NCBI GenBank assembly: GCA_963736715.1
Contig: CAVTQA010000047.1
Location: forward strand, 124,001 to 188,000
Direction: 5' to 3'
DNA: 64,000 nucleotides
Source of the DNA: AP-15 sp963736715
GTDB lineage: Bacteria > Pseudomonadota > Alphaproteobacteria > ATCC43930 > CGMCC-115725
Shown: one piece after another, positions 27,047 through 35,438 of the stretch
How the letters are laid out: the number at the start of each line of letters is the position of its first letter
Numbering within the stretch: position 1 is the stretch's first letter
Notes under the pieces: generated by a model
Databases searched by the model: none
Seen by the model: the letters and a program-made list of their open reading frames with translations, nothing else
Told to the model about the DNA's origin: nothing
Position numbers and translations under genes: made by a program

Positions 27047-28379
27047 CCCGCCTTCGGCTGCGCTGATCCGGATCTTTCAGTCCGAGGTCGGCGAGGTCCG
27101 GGAGGATCCCGAACCGGCACAGCTGCGGATTACTCTGCACGTGCTGGCTGGGCTGTTCGTCGCCCTGCTCGCGGTCAGCTTCTTTATGCAGATCAACCGG
27201 GTCGTAACATCGTCTGAGGGCCAGATCGTCACGACCGAGCCGTCCATCGTTCTGCAGGCCCTCGATCCCTCGATCATCAAGAGCCTGGATGTGCAGGAAG
27301 GTGAGCGCGTCAAACGCGGGCAGCTCTTGGCGACGCTGGATCCGACTTTTGCCGCCGCGGATGTCACCGCGGCGGCCTTGCAAATCGCCAGTCTCCAACC
27401 GCAGATCTCCCGCGCCGAGGCGGAACTGGCACATCGCGACTTCAACCCGCCTTTGGCAACCTCGCCGGAGGCTGCTTACGCTTCCCTCCAGCGGGCTTAC
27501 TACATACAGCGCAAAGGCCAGTTCGACGCGCAGCTGCGCGCCTATGATGAGCAGATCGCGCAAAACAAGGCGACGATCCGCAAGCTGAAGGACGACCTCG
27601 CCCATTATGAAGACCGGGTCAAGGTATCGCAGGAGATCGAAGGTATGCGGGCTAGTTTGGCGGCCAAAGAGATTGGCAGCCGCCTCAATCTGCTGACCGC
27701 TACGGATCAGCGTATGGAAATTCTGCGGACGCAGGATTTCGACCGCAACGGGCTTACTGAAGCCGAACACCAGCTCGCCTCCACGATCGCCAATCGCGAC
27801 GCCTTTGTCGAGCAATGGGAAGGACAGGTCAGCCAGGAGCTGGTAACGGCGCGCAATTCGCTGGACACTGCTCGACAGCAACTGGCCAAAGCGTCCAGGC
27901 ATCAGGATCTGGTGCGTCTCGAGGCGTCCGACGACGCAGTGGTCTTGAAATTGGCGAAGCTGTCGGTCGGCTCGGTTCTGAAAGAGGGTGATCCGTTGAT
28001 CACCCTCGCCCCGCTGCATTCTCCGGTCGAGGCGGAGGTACACATTGCCACGCGCGAAATCGGCTTTGTCCGCCCAGGCGACAGCGCCACTGTGAAGCTC
28101 GACCCGTTCAGCTTTGTCGAGCACGGTACTGCTTCGGGTTACGTGCGCTGGATCAGCGAGGGCGCGTTTTCGCAGGACGACAACGGCAGCGCTGTCGACC
28201 CCTATTACAAGGCGCGCATTGCGATGACCGAAGTCAAACTCCATGCGGTGCCGGACAGTTTCAGGCTGGTGCCGGGCATGACCCTGACCGCCGACATCAA
28301 TGTCGGGTCGCGCTCCGTCTTCATGTATGTGCTGAAAGGCGTGATCCGCAGCGTCAATGAGGCGATGCGCGAGCCGTGA
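27009..28379 (+). CDS. HlyD-family periplasmic adaptor of the type I secretion system
   Basis: A 456-residue membrane fusion protein. One N-terminal membrane anchor (VLAGLFVALLAVSFFMQI, about 48-65), then the lipoyl-like half motif IIKSLDVQEGERVKRGQLLA, a long alpha-helical hairpin (about 130-290) and the second half ASDDAVVLKLAKLSVGSVLK, ending in a beta-barrel with MTLTADINVGSRSV. This is the PrtE/HlyD plan that bridges the inner-membrane ABC transporter to TolC. The start ATG 27009 lies inside the transporter gene in another frame, so it is translationally coupled. Full length. Confidence 0.9.
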   Translation: MRLFRFAPTPQRSPPSAALIRIFQSEVGEVREDPEPAQLRITLHVLAGLFVALLAVSFFMQINRVVTSSEGQIVTTEPSIVLQALDPSIIKSLDVQEGERVKRGQLLATLDPTFAAADVTAAALQIASLQPQISRAEAELAHRDFNPPLATSPEAAYASLQRAYYIQRKGQFDAQLRAYDEQIAQNKATIRKLKDDLAHYEDRVKVSQEIEGMRASLAAKEIGSRLNLLTATDQRMEILRTQDFDRNGLTEAEHQLASTIANRDAFVEQWEGQVSQELVTARNSLDTARQQLAKASRHQDLVRLEASDDAVVLKLAKLSVGSVLKEGDPLITLAPLHSPVEAEVHIATREIGFVRPGDSATVKLDPFSFVEHGTASGYVRWISEGAFSQDDNGSAVDPYYKARIAMTEVKLHAVPDSFRLVPGMTLTADINVGSRSVFMYVLKGVIRSVNEAMREP

Positions 28380-30541
28380 GGATGACGCCGCCGAGCGCAC
28401 CGCCGCTGACCCCGGCTCCCGCCCCCAGCCTTCCCTCGCCCGCCGGCGGGGGAGGGTTAGCGAGCGCTCCCACTTCTCCCTCCCCCGCTTGCGGGGCAGG
28501 GAGGGGGGAAGCGGGGCGAAGCAGGATCGCGTGGCTCGATGCGAGGCTGCGCGGTCCCGCATCTGCCGTGGAGCGCGGCCGGGAGGCTTATGAACGTGGC
28601 GATTACGCCGCGGCGCTGAAGGAATGGTCTACGGCGGCTGCCGTGGGAGATCCGGAGGCCTCGTATCGGCTGGGCTTGCTCTACGCCCGCGGACATGGGG
28701 TCCTCGCCAATCTCGCCGACGGCGCTGCCTGGTACCGGCGGGCGGCGGAGCAAGGCCACGCGATGGCGCAGCATCAGCTCAGTCTGCTGCATCTCGACGG
28801 CTACCGCACGCATTCATCAAATTTTGTGCGATGGTATGGGGCCGCCGCCAAGCGCGACCCCGAGGCCGCCGACCACAATCGAACGCTGCTCTTTCCAAAC
28901 GGGTTCGACGTCCCGCAGGACCCTGCCGAAGCGTTGCGCTGGAGCCGGGCGGCCGCCGAGCAGGGGATCGCCGATGCGCAGGCCAATACCGGACTGATTT
29001 ACGCGCGAGGGATCGGCTGCGAGCGGGATTATCAGGAAGCGCGGCGCTGGTACGCGCTTGCCGCTGCTCAGAGCAGCGCCGCTGCCGAGCTCGGCCTCGG
29101 CATCCTCTACGCCAACGGTCACGGGGTGGGACAGAACCTCACCGCTGCGGCGGGCTGGTACGAGAAAGCCGCCGAGAAGGGCAATGCCGCGGCGCAAGTG
29201 GCGCTCGGGCTGATGCACCTCTCGGGTCAAGGCGTCGGCCGCGACACGGATCAAGCCGCCGAATGGTTCACCAAAGCCGCCGAGCAAGGCAACGCGCGGG
29301 CGCAGTACAATCTGGCGCTGCTCACTCTGGACGGCAACGGTCAGCCGCCCGACGTGCGCGCCGCCGAAACGTTGCTGCGCCAAGCGGCGCGGCAAGGTCT
29401 CGTGCCGGCGGCGCTGCGCCTCGCCCAGATGTATGAGACTGGAGAGGCCGCGGTGCCGAACCTTATCGAGGCCGCGAAATGGTATCGCGCTGCCGCCGAC
29501 GCAGACGACGCCGAGGCGCAATTTTGCCTCGGGCGGCTCTACGCCCGCGGCGAGGGCGTCCCGCAGGAGCTGGGCGACGCCGCCAAATGGTTTCAAAAAG
29601 CCGCAGAGCAGGGCATTGCGGTCGCCCAGGTCAATATCGCCGCGTTTCACCTGCAGGGGACCGGAGTCGCGCGCGACGCGGTAAAGGCGGCCGAGTGGTA
29701 CCGGCGGGCGGCCGAGCAAGGCGTCCCAACCGCCCAGCTCCGCCTCGGATATCTCTACCTCGCCGGTGAGGGCGTCCCGCGCGATCCGGAGGCCGGGGTG
29801 GGGTGGCTGCACCGGGCGGCCGAGGCCGGCGATCCGGAAGCCCAAACCGCCCTCGGCGTGCTCTACGCACGGGGTGAGAGTGTCGGCCGCGATTTTGACC
29901 GCGCCGCGTCATTGATCCAGCAGGCGGCTGATTCAGGTCATCCCCCTGCCCTCGTCCAGCTCGGACACCTCTACGTGCAAGGGCATCTCGACGAGCCCGA
30001 AGAGGGCGCGGCGATGCGCTGTTATCGCGCCGCTGCCCAGGCGGGCAACCTGGAGGCACAGCGCCTTCTCGCGTGGAATTGCCTGAACGGGCACGGCGTC
30101 GCCCGCGACACGGCCGCAGCGGCGCTGTGGTTCCGCAAGGCGGCCGAGCAGGGCGACGCCAGCGCGCAATTCCAACTGGCGGCAATGTATTGCACCGGCA
30201 CTGGCGTCGTCCGCAACCTCGCCGAAGCAATCAAATGGTACCGCCGCTCGGCCGAGCAGGGCGACCGCTACGCGCAATACAATCTCGCCGTCATGCTGCT
30301 TAAGGGTCAGGGCACAGCGCAGAATGCCCAAGAGGCGTTCTATTGGTGCTGCCTGGCGGCCGAACAAGGCTTGGCCGAAGCCCAGCGCCAGCTGGGTGAC
30401 CTATACCAAGCCGGCCACGGGGTGGCCGCCGACGTTACGCTGGCCGATGCCTGGTACGAGAAGGCGGCCGAACAAGGGGACTCCGGGGCCGCAGCAAAGC
30501 TCCGCCGTCCGATCGAGACCCGAGCGGCCGGCGCGGAATGA
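28376..30541 (+). CDS. Sel1-like repeat protein
   Basis: About 720 residues, almost entirely Sel1-type tetratricopeptide-like repeats of some 36 residues (about 17 copies), with the recurrent pattern A-x-W-Y-R-x-A-A-E-Q-G-x-A-x-A-Q and G-x-G-V-x-x-D. Such solenoids bind other proteins. The GTG at 28376 overlaps the HlyD stop (GTGA); ATG 28382 is also possible. Residues about 20-45 are encoded by a dispersed GC-rich palindromic repeat and look like filler. No signal peptide, so a cytoplasmic scaffold or regulator of secretion is more likely than an exported substrate. Last gene of the operon. Confidence 0.88.
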   Translation: MRMTPPSAPPLTPAPAPSLPSPAGGGGLASAPTSPSPACGAGRGEAGRSRIAWLDARLRGPASAVERGREAYERGDYAAALKEWSTAAAVGDPEASYRLGLLYARGHGVLANLADGAAWYRRAAEQGHAMAQHQLSLLHLDGYRTHSSNFVRWYGAAAKRDPEAADHNRTLLFPNGFDVPQDPAEALRWSRAAAEQGIADAQANTGLIYARGIGCERDYQEARRWYALAAAQSSAAAELGLGILYANGHGVGQNLTAAAGWYEKAAEKGNAAAQVALGLMHLSGQGVGRDTDQAAEWFTKAAEQGNARAQYNLALLTLDGNGQPPDVRAAETLLRQAARQGLVPAALRLAQMYETGEAAVPNLIEAAKWYRAAADADDAEAQFCLGRLYARGEGVPQELGDAAKWFQKAAEQGIAVAQVNIAAFHLQGTGVARDAVKAAEWYRRAAEQGVPTAQLRLGYLYLAGEGVPRDPEAGVGWLHRAAEAGDPEAQTALGVLYARGESVGRDFDRAASLIQQAADSGHPPALVQLGHLYVQGHLDEPEEGAAMRCYRAAAQAGNLEAQRLLAWNCLNGHGVARDTAAAALWFRKAAEQGDASAQFQLAAMYCTGTGVVRNLAEAIKWYRRSAEQGDRYAQYNLAVMLLKGQGTAQNAQEAFYWCCLAAEQGLAEAQRQLGDLYQAGHGVAADVTLADAWYEKAAEQGDSGAAAKLRRPIETRAAGAE
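28431..28508. repeat. Dispersed GC-rich palindromic repeat inside the Sel1 gene
   Basis: TTCCCTCGCCCGCCGGCGGG at the left and CTCCCTCCCCCGCTTGCGGG-type sequence at the right flank a GAGCGCTC centre, the same family as the element at 18136-18215. It is in frame and adds a Pro/Gly/Ala-rich stretch near the N-terminus. Confidence 0.65.
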
Positions 30542-30563
30542 CGGCAGAGTAGTTCACTTCACT

Positions 30564-30743
30564 TCAGTGCAGCCGGCTGAACAGACCCAGCACAGCGAAC
30601 ACAGCAACCAGCCAAACTAATTCCAGCACCGTCCAGACGACGATCTTCCACTTGCCGTCGTCTTGCCCCGCGGCAAGGCGGCGCATTTCCGCCTCAATCT
30701 CCCGATTCCATTCCCGGGCAATGCGCTTGCTGTCGCGCTCCAT
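30564..30743 (-). CDS. Small single-pass membrane protein
   Basis: A 59-residue protein: a charged cytoplasmic segment (MERDSKRIAREWNREIEAEM) followed by one hydrophobic helix (VVWTVLELVWLVAVFAVLGL) and a short tail. ATG 30743 begins the coherent sequence; an in-frame extension to 30821 is not convincing. No recognised family. It lies convergent with the Sel1 gene and 120 bases downstream of moeB on the same strand. Confidence 0.5.
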   Translation of the reverse strand: MERDSKRIAREWNREIEAEMRRLAAGQDDGKWKIVVWTVLELVWLVAVFAVLGLFSRLH

Positions 30744-30862
30744 GAGAAATTCCGATCGCGGCAGGGACCGGTTGAAACCTGTCCTCACAACCGATTTTTC
30801 CCACCCTAGCCGCGTGCCCACGGCGGTTCAACAATGCTTCACTTCGTCGCAATCGCGGTGCC

Positions 30863-31627
30863 TCAGCCGAGAGCGCCACAGGTCGGGCAGTCCGGATCCT
30901 TGTTGATGCGGATCGAATGGAAGCGGGCGCGCAGCGCGTCGTAGAGGAGCAGCGTGCCGTCGAGGCTTTCGCCCAATTGCAGCAATTCCTTTAATACCTC
31001 GACCGCCTGCAAGGTGCCGAGGACGCCGGCGACCGCGCCGAGGATGCCGGCGGTCTCGCAGCGCGGCACCAGGTCGGGCGGCGGTGGGTCGCGGAACAGG
31101 CAGCGATAGCAAGGGTGGCCAAGGCCGAGATAAGGCTTGAAGGTCGAGATCTGGCCTTCGAACGGCGACAGCGCCGCCGCGACGAGCGGCTTTTCGAGCC
31201 GATAGCACAAATCCGTCAGCAGGTAGCGCGTCTCGAAATTGTCGCTGCCGTCGGCGACGAGGTCATAGTCGCGGATCAGCGCCTCGGCATTATCCGGCCC
31301 GAGCCGCAGCGGGTGGGTTTCGACCCGCACGCCGGGGTTGACCGCGGCGAGCGTGTGCCGGGCGCTGTCGACCTTGAGCGCGCCGATGCGGTCGGTCGCA
31401 TGCACGATCTGCCGCTGCAGATTGGTCAGGTCGACCCGGTCGGCGTCGGTAATGCCGAGGGTTCCGACTCCGGCGGCGGCGAGATAGAGCAAAATCGGCG
31501 AACCGAGGCCGCCGGCGCCGACGACGAGGACGCGCGAGGACAGCAGCCGGATCTGCCCCTCCTCGCCGACCTCATCGAGGATCAGATGCCGGGCATAGCG
31601 CTGAAACTGCTCCTCCGAGAGCTCCAT
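30863..31627 (-). CDS. moeB: MoeB/ThiF-family adenylyltransferase
   Basis: A 254-residue E1-like enzyme that adenylates the C-terminal Gly-Gly of a ubiquitin-like sulfur carrier (MoaD or ThiS). It has LSEEQFQRYARHLILDEVGE, the nucleotide-binding VLVVGAGGLGSPILLYLAAA, ADGSDNFETRYLL, the zinc pairs in HPCYRC and DCPTC, and the conserved Cys in PRCETAGILG. There is no rhodanese domain. It starts nine bases after the cysK stop (ATG 31627), in an Rrf2-cysK-moeB operon, so a role in cysteine or thiocarboxylate sulfur transfer as well as molybdopterin synthesis is possible. MoeB is the likeliest name; ThiF cannot be excluded. Confidence 0.85.
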   Translation of the reverse strand: MELSEEQFQRYARHLILDEVGEEGQIRLLSSRVLVVGAGGLGSPILLYLAAAGVGTLGITDADRVDLTNLQRQIVHATDRIGALKVDSARHTLAAVNPGVRVETHPLRLGPDNAEALIRDYDLVADGSDNFETRYLLTDLCYRLEKPLVAAALSPFEGQISTFKPYLGLGHPCYRCLFRDPPPPDLVPRCETAGILGAVAGVLGTLQAVEVLKELLQLGESLDGTLLLYDALRARFHSIRINKDPDCPTCGALG

Positions 31628-31635
31628 CGCACACC

Positions 31636-32614
31636 TCAGAGCCCGTCGAAGAGAACCGTCGACAGGTAACGCTCGGCAAAATCGGGCAACACCACGACGA
31701 TCGTCTTCCCCGCCATGCCGAGCCGCGCACCGACTTCGAGAGCGGCGGCGAGCGCCGCCCCGGACGAGATTCCGACCGCGAGACCTTCGAGCCGGGCCGC
31801 TTCGCGCGCGCAGTTGACGGCGGTGTCGTTGCCGATCCGGACGATCTCGTCGATCAGGCTGGTGTCGAGGATATCCGGGATAAAGCCGGCGCCGATCCCC
31901 TGGATTCGGTGGGAGCCCGGGGGGCCGCCTGACAGCACCGCGCTGTCCTCGGGCTCGACCGCGATCATCTTCAGACCGGGCTTGCGGGGCTTGAGGACCG
32001 AACCGACGCCGGTCAGGGTACCGCCGGTCCCGACCCCGCTGACCACCACGTCGACCGCGCCACCGGTGTCGCGCCAGATCTCCTCGGCCGTCGTGCGGCG
32101 ATGGATCTCCGGGTTCGCAGGGTTCTGAAACTGCTGCGGAATAAACCCGTCCGGCAACGATCCGACGATCTCCTCGGCCTTGGCGATGGCGCCGCGCATC
32201 CCTTGCGCGGCCGGGGTCAGCTCCAGTTCGGCGCCGAGCAATTTCAGCATCTTGCGGCGTTCGAGCGACATGCTCTCCGGCATCGTCAGAATGAGCCGAT
32301 AGCCTTTCGCGGCGCACACAAAGGCGAGCGCGATCCCGGTGTTGCCGGAGGTCGGCTCGACCAGCACGGTACCGGGCTTGATGCGGCCGGCGGCCTCGGC
32401 GGCGGCGATCATCGACACCCCGATGCGGTCCTTGACCGAGTTCGAACGGATTGAAGAACTCGCATTTGGCCAGAACATCGGCCTTCGCTCCGGCATTCTC
32501 TGCGAGGCGATGGATGCGGACAAGCGGAGTCGCCCCGATCGTGTCGGCGATGCTGTCATAGACCCGGCCGCGAAACTCGGCGCTCTGCTCTCTGGTGCTC
32601 GTCGCGGTGTCCAT
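31636..32614 (-). pseudogene. cysK: Cysteine synthase A, one frameshift
   Basis: O-acetylserine sulfhydrylase (OAS + sulfide to cysteine, PLP enzyme). It starts at ATG 32614 (YDSIADTIGATPLVRIHRLA, KCEFFNP), then the frame changes one base before the PLP lysine: the continuation SNSVKDRIGVSMI is read only if one A of the AA at 32445-32446 is dropped. The rest is intact, with TSGNTGIALAFV (substrate loop) and TGGTLTGVGSVL (phosphate-binding loop), and ends at 31636. Corrected length is about 325 residues. For a core enzyme a single homopolymer error is the simplest explanation. A strong AAGGGAAGG site precedes the ATG. Confidence 0.9.
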
Positions 32615-32675
32615 CAGCCCTTCCCTTCTGCTGGTTCGAATTTAAAGGCGATTGTGATTATCTAGGTTCGCCCGC

Positions 32676-33131
32676 TCAAATCTCGAAATCGGTGTATTCG
32701 GTGGCGCGGCCGGCGATACCGGCCCGGTGCGCGCGACCACAAAGCTCATCGAGGGTTAGCGAGTCGAGCCGCTTCATCATCTCCTCCTGAAGGTCGAGCC
32801 ACAGCGGGCGCACGATCTGATGACCGAGCGCGCTGCCGGCCGGGTCGGTGATCGGATCTTCCGCCGTCTCGAGCCCCCGCAACGTTCGCACGATGTCGCC
32901 GAGGCTGATGCGCCGCCGCTCGCGGGCGAGTTTGTAGCCGCCGCTCGGGCCCCGGATCCCGAGAAGGATCTTGTGCCGCACCAGCTCTTGCAGCACCGGT
33001 TCCAAATAACGGCGGGGAATGCCTTGGCGTTCGGTAATCTCGGATGAACGCACCGGCGCGTGACCGCCATTGTAAGCGATGTCGAGCACCGCCTCGATGG
33101 CGAAAAGCAGTTTCTTGGTTAACCGGATCAT
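32676..33131 (-). CDS. Rrf2-family transcriptional regulator (CymR-like position)
   Basis: A 151-residue winged-helix regulator: MIRLTKKLLFAIEAVLDIAY, the recognition-helix area IPRRYLEPVLQELVRHKILL and the wing GIRGPSGGYKLARERRRISL are standard Rrf2. It has only one Cys (ELCGR), so it lacks the three-Cys cluster that holds Fe-S in IscR or RsrR-type members. It precedes cysK by 61 bases on the same strand, so control of cysteine synthesis, as for CymR, is a reasonable inference. ATG 33131 begins the family sequence; the frame open to 33350 is not coding upstream of this. Confidence 0.85.
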   Translation of the reverse strand: MIRLTKKLLFAIEAVLDIAYNGGHAPVRSSEITERQGIPRRYLEPVLQELVRHKILLGIRGPSGGYKLARERRRISLGDIVRTLRGLETAEDPITDPAGSALGHQIVRPLWLDLQEEMMKRLDSLTLDELCGRAHRAGIAGRATEYTDFEI

Positions 33132-33180
33132 ATTTTCCCGAACCGTCACCCCGTGATACCGGGACTTATTGGTGGGATTG

Positions 33181-33675
33181 TCACCCCGGAAGCGAGTCGG
33201 GACAAGCGGCCTCGACGCCGGTCGAACCGAACCCGGCCTCCTGTCGGCCCCCCGCACCCGAAAACGACGGCACGAGGACAAATTCCGGCCGTGTGATACG
33301 GGTAAAAACCAGCTGCGCGATCCGGTCCCCCGGGCGGATCTCGATCGCATCGCCGCCCACTACAGGATTTCGGTTCCATGCAGAAATGAGGCAAGGCCCT
33401 TCGTAATCCGCATCGATCACGCCGACCGCATTGCCGAGAACCAAGCCCCGATTGTGGCCGAGCCCGGAACGCGGCAGCACGAGCGCGCACCATTCGGGGT
33501 CGCCAATGCGAAACGCGATGCCGGCGGAGATCAGAGTGGCGGGCGCTTGCGGCTGCAGGACGAGCGGACCCTCGATACAGGCGTGGAGGTCGAGCCCCGC
33601 GGCGAGGCGCGATCCCCAGCCGGGGAACCCCCAGCCCGACAGCCGCGGGTCAAGGATTTTCAGCTCGATCTTCAC
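33181..33675 (-). CDS. dut: dUTP diphosphatase
   Basis: A 164-residue trimeric dUTPase (dUTP to dUMP + PPi). Motifs in order: AAGLDLHACI (motif 1), LPRSGLGHNRG (motif 2), GNAVGVIDADYEG (motif 3, with Asp for the usual Ser in 'IDSDY'), GDRIAQLVF (motif 4) and AGFGSTG (motif 5). The uridine-pocket and catalytic Asp are present. Its start overlaps the coaBC stop by four bases, the usual alphaproteobacterial coaBC-dut arrangement. Confidence 0.93.
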   Translation of the reverse strand: MKIELKILDPRLSGWGFPGWGSRLAAGLDLHACIEGPLVLQPQAPATLISAGIAFRIGDPEWCALVLPRSGLGHNRGLVLGNAVGVIDADYEGPCLISAWNRNPVVGGDAIEIRPGDRIAQLVFTRITRPEFVLVPSFSGAGGRQEAGFGSTGVEAACPDSLPG

Positions 33676-34892
33676 GACGATCGCGACGGCGGATGCCCGA
33701 GCGATCCGGCTATGCGGTGGGCTAATCGAGAGGCGACTTCCCGCTTTGTCATTGCCGGCCAGTCTTCAACGCCCGCAGCATCCACCAGGTGGATCGTGTT
33801 GCGATCGCCGCCGAAGGTTTCGGTTCCGGGCGAGACGTCGTTGGCGAGGATCCAGTCGCAGCGCTTGCGTTTCAGCTTGAGGCGGGCGTTCTCGACGACC
33901 TCGTCGGTCTCCGCTGCAAAACCGATGACGAGAGCAGGGCGATCGTTGCCGCGCTGCGCGATGCGGGACAGGATGTCCGGGTTCTCGGCAAGACGGAGCA
34001 CCGGCGGGCCGCCTCCGTCCTTTTTCAGCTTATGGAGGGTGGTGGCGCCCTCGACCCGCCAATCCGCAACGGCCGCCGCCATCACTGCCACGTCGACCGG
34101 GAGTGCGGCCTCGCAGGCGGCGAGCATTTCCGCCGCGGTCTCGACCGGCACGAGCTTGACCCCGGCCGGCGAGGGCTCGTGCGTCGGCCCGGCAACGAGC
34201 ACCGTCTCGGCGCCGAGCGCCGCCAAAGCTGCAGCGATGGCATGGCCCTGCTTGCCCGAGGAATGGTTCGAGATGTAGCGCACCGGATCGATCGGCTCCC
34301 GGGTCGGCCCGCTCGTCACGAGCGCCCGTTTTCCGGCCAGCCTCTTATCGCCGATCAGCACATGCTCGATGGCAGCGATGATCTCCAGCGGCTCGGCCAT
34401 GCGGCCAGACCCGACCTCGCCGCAGGCGAGCTCACCCGAACCCGGTCCGACGCGCACAACTCCGCGCGCATCCAGCGTCGCGAGGTTCGCCTGGGTCGCC
34501 GGATGCGCCCACATCATCAAATTCATCGTCGGGGCGATCAGCACCGGCTTGTCGGAGGCGAGCAGAGCGGTTGTCGCAAGATCATCGGCAAGCCCTGCCG
34601 CCATACGCGCGATCAGATCGGCGCTCGCCGGCGCCACCACTAGGAGATCAGCCTCGCGCGACAGCCGGATATGACCCATCTCGCTCTCGTCGGTCAGCGA
34701 CCAGAGGTCGTCATAGACCTTGTCCTCACTGAGTGAGGCAACCGACAGCGGCGTCACAAAGTGTTTCGCCGCAGTGGTCATGATGCAGCGAACCGCGGCA
34801 CCGCGCTCGCGCAACCGACGGATCAAGTCGAGGCTCTTATAGGCGGCAATCCCGCCGGAAATGATCAGCAGAATGCGCCGGTCCTGAAGCAA
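33672..34892 (-). CDS. coaBC: Bifunctional phosphopantothenoylcysteine decarboxylase/synthetase
   Basis: A 406-residue fusion for two coenzyme A steps. The N-terminal CoaC flavoprotein has GGIAAYKSLDLIRRL, the PASADLIARMAAGLADDL loop, APTMNLMMW and the catalytic Cys in ELACGEVGSGRMAEP; the CoaB domain starts near residue 190 with ALVTSGPTREPIDPVRYISN and has KLKKDGGGPP. Both halves are complete. Overlaps dut (ATGA) at its 3' end. Housekeeping gene in the ubiE-ubiB-coaBC-dut neighbourhood. Confidence 0.95.
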   Translation of the reverse strand: MLQDRRILLIISGGIAAYKSLDLIRRLRERGAAVRCIMTTAAKHFVTPLSVASLSEDKVYDDLWSLTDESEMGHIRLSREADLLVVAPASADLIARMAAGLADDLATTALLASDKPVLIAPTMNLMMWAHPATQANLATLDARGVVRVGPGSGELACGEVGSGRMAEPLEIIAAIEHVLIGDKRLAGKRALVTSGPTREPIDPVRYISNHSSGKQGHAIAAALAALGAETVLVAGPTHEPSPAGVKLVPVETAAEMLAACEAALPVDVAVMAAAVADWRVEGATTLHKLKKDGGGPPVLRLAENPDILSRIAQRGNDRPALVIGFAAETDEVVENARLKLKRKRCDWILANDVSPGTETFGGDRNTIHLVDAAGVEDWPAMTKREVASRLAHRIAGSLGHPPSRSS

Positions 34893-34954
34893 CTCGGCCC
34901 TCCGATTCTGTCAGCCGAGGTCAATATGCTACTGCCCGAAGGCAAGGGCGAGAG

Positions 34955-35302
34955 CTATCGATAGGAGATGGCAAACCTCTCCACCGCACAAACATCGATA
35001 TCGCGCCTAGTCGAGCTGGTCCCGTCGTCGAATACCGTTTTGATATCAAATCGGCAGTTGCCCGTCCCGTCATCGATGTCGACAAGTACGGATTGGGCAG
35101 GAAGCAAGATATCGTCGCCCAGAAGATCTCTTTCCCACCGCCCCGTGCCGATTTGGGCAATTTGAATTTCGACGATTGCCATCCGTGTATTGTTGGTTAG
35201 TTCGATGCGCCGCTCGAAGGCCGAGGCCGGGGACCCGGTCACGGTCTCCAAGATGCCAAGAAGCGACCCCGCAATCATTGCGGAGCCCCAGATCCTAACC
35301 AT
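34955..35302 (-). CDS. Small secreted or periplasmic protein of unknown function
   Basis: A 115-residue protein with a probable signal peptide (MVRIWGSAMIAGSLLGILET, cleavage likely after PASA) and a strand-rich mature part: RIELTNNTRMAIVEIQIA, then ILLPAQSVLVDIDDGTGNCR and DIDVCAVERFAISY. Two Cys in the mature part could form a disulfide. ATG 35302 was chosen because it starts the signal peptide; the frame open to 35362 adds non-signal sequence. It lies between ubiB and coaBC on the same strand. Family not recognised. Confidence 0.65.
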   Translation of the reverse strand: MVRIWGSAMIAGSLLGILETVTGSPASAFERRIELTNNTRMAIVEIQIAQIGTGRWERDLLGDDILLPAQSVLVDIDDGTGNCRFDIKTVFDDGTSSTRRDIDVCAVERFAISYR

Positions 35303-35438
35303 TTTTGCTCCTGTCGGTGCCGGGAGGCCGGCCAGCGACAAAGCTGGTCCTCCACCGTGCAAACTGAACCGTCAGCCACCGATCCTTTGTGAGCTCCCTC
35401 ACACTTTGCAAAAATTTTTTTGGAACAGTTCTCGGCGG

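Noticed and set aside
26871..28562. 563-residue minus-strand open frame over the HlyD gene
   Set aside because: No recognisable protein motifs; shadow of the plus-strand secretion genes.
30863..32614. 583-residue frame apparently fusing CysK and MoeB
   Set aside because: Only the first 55 CysK residues are in that frame; the true CysK continues in the next frame after a one-base change and MoeB has its own ATG at 31627.
33144..33200. Another palindromic repeat near dut
   Set aside because: The arms are too weak by eye to claim a member of the repeat family.
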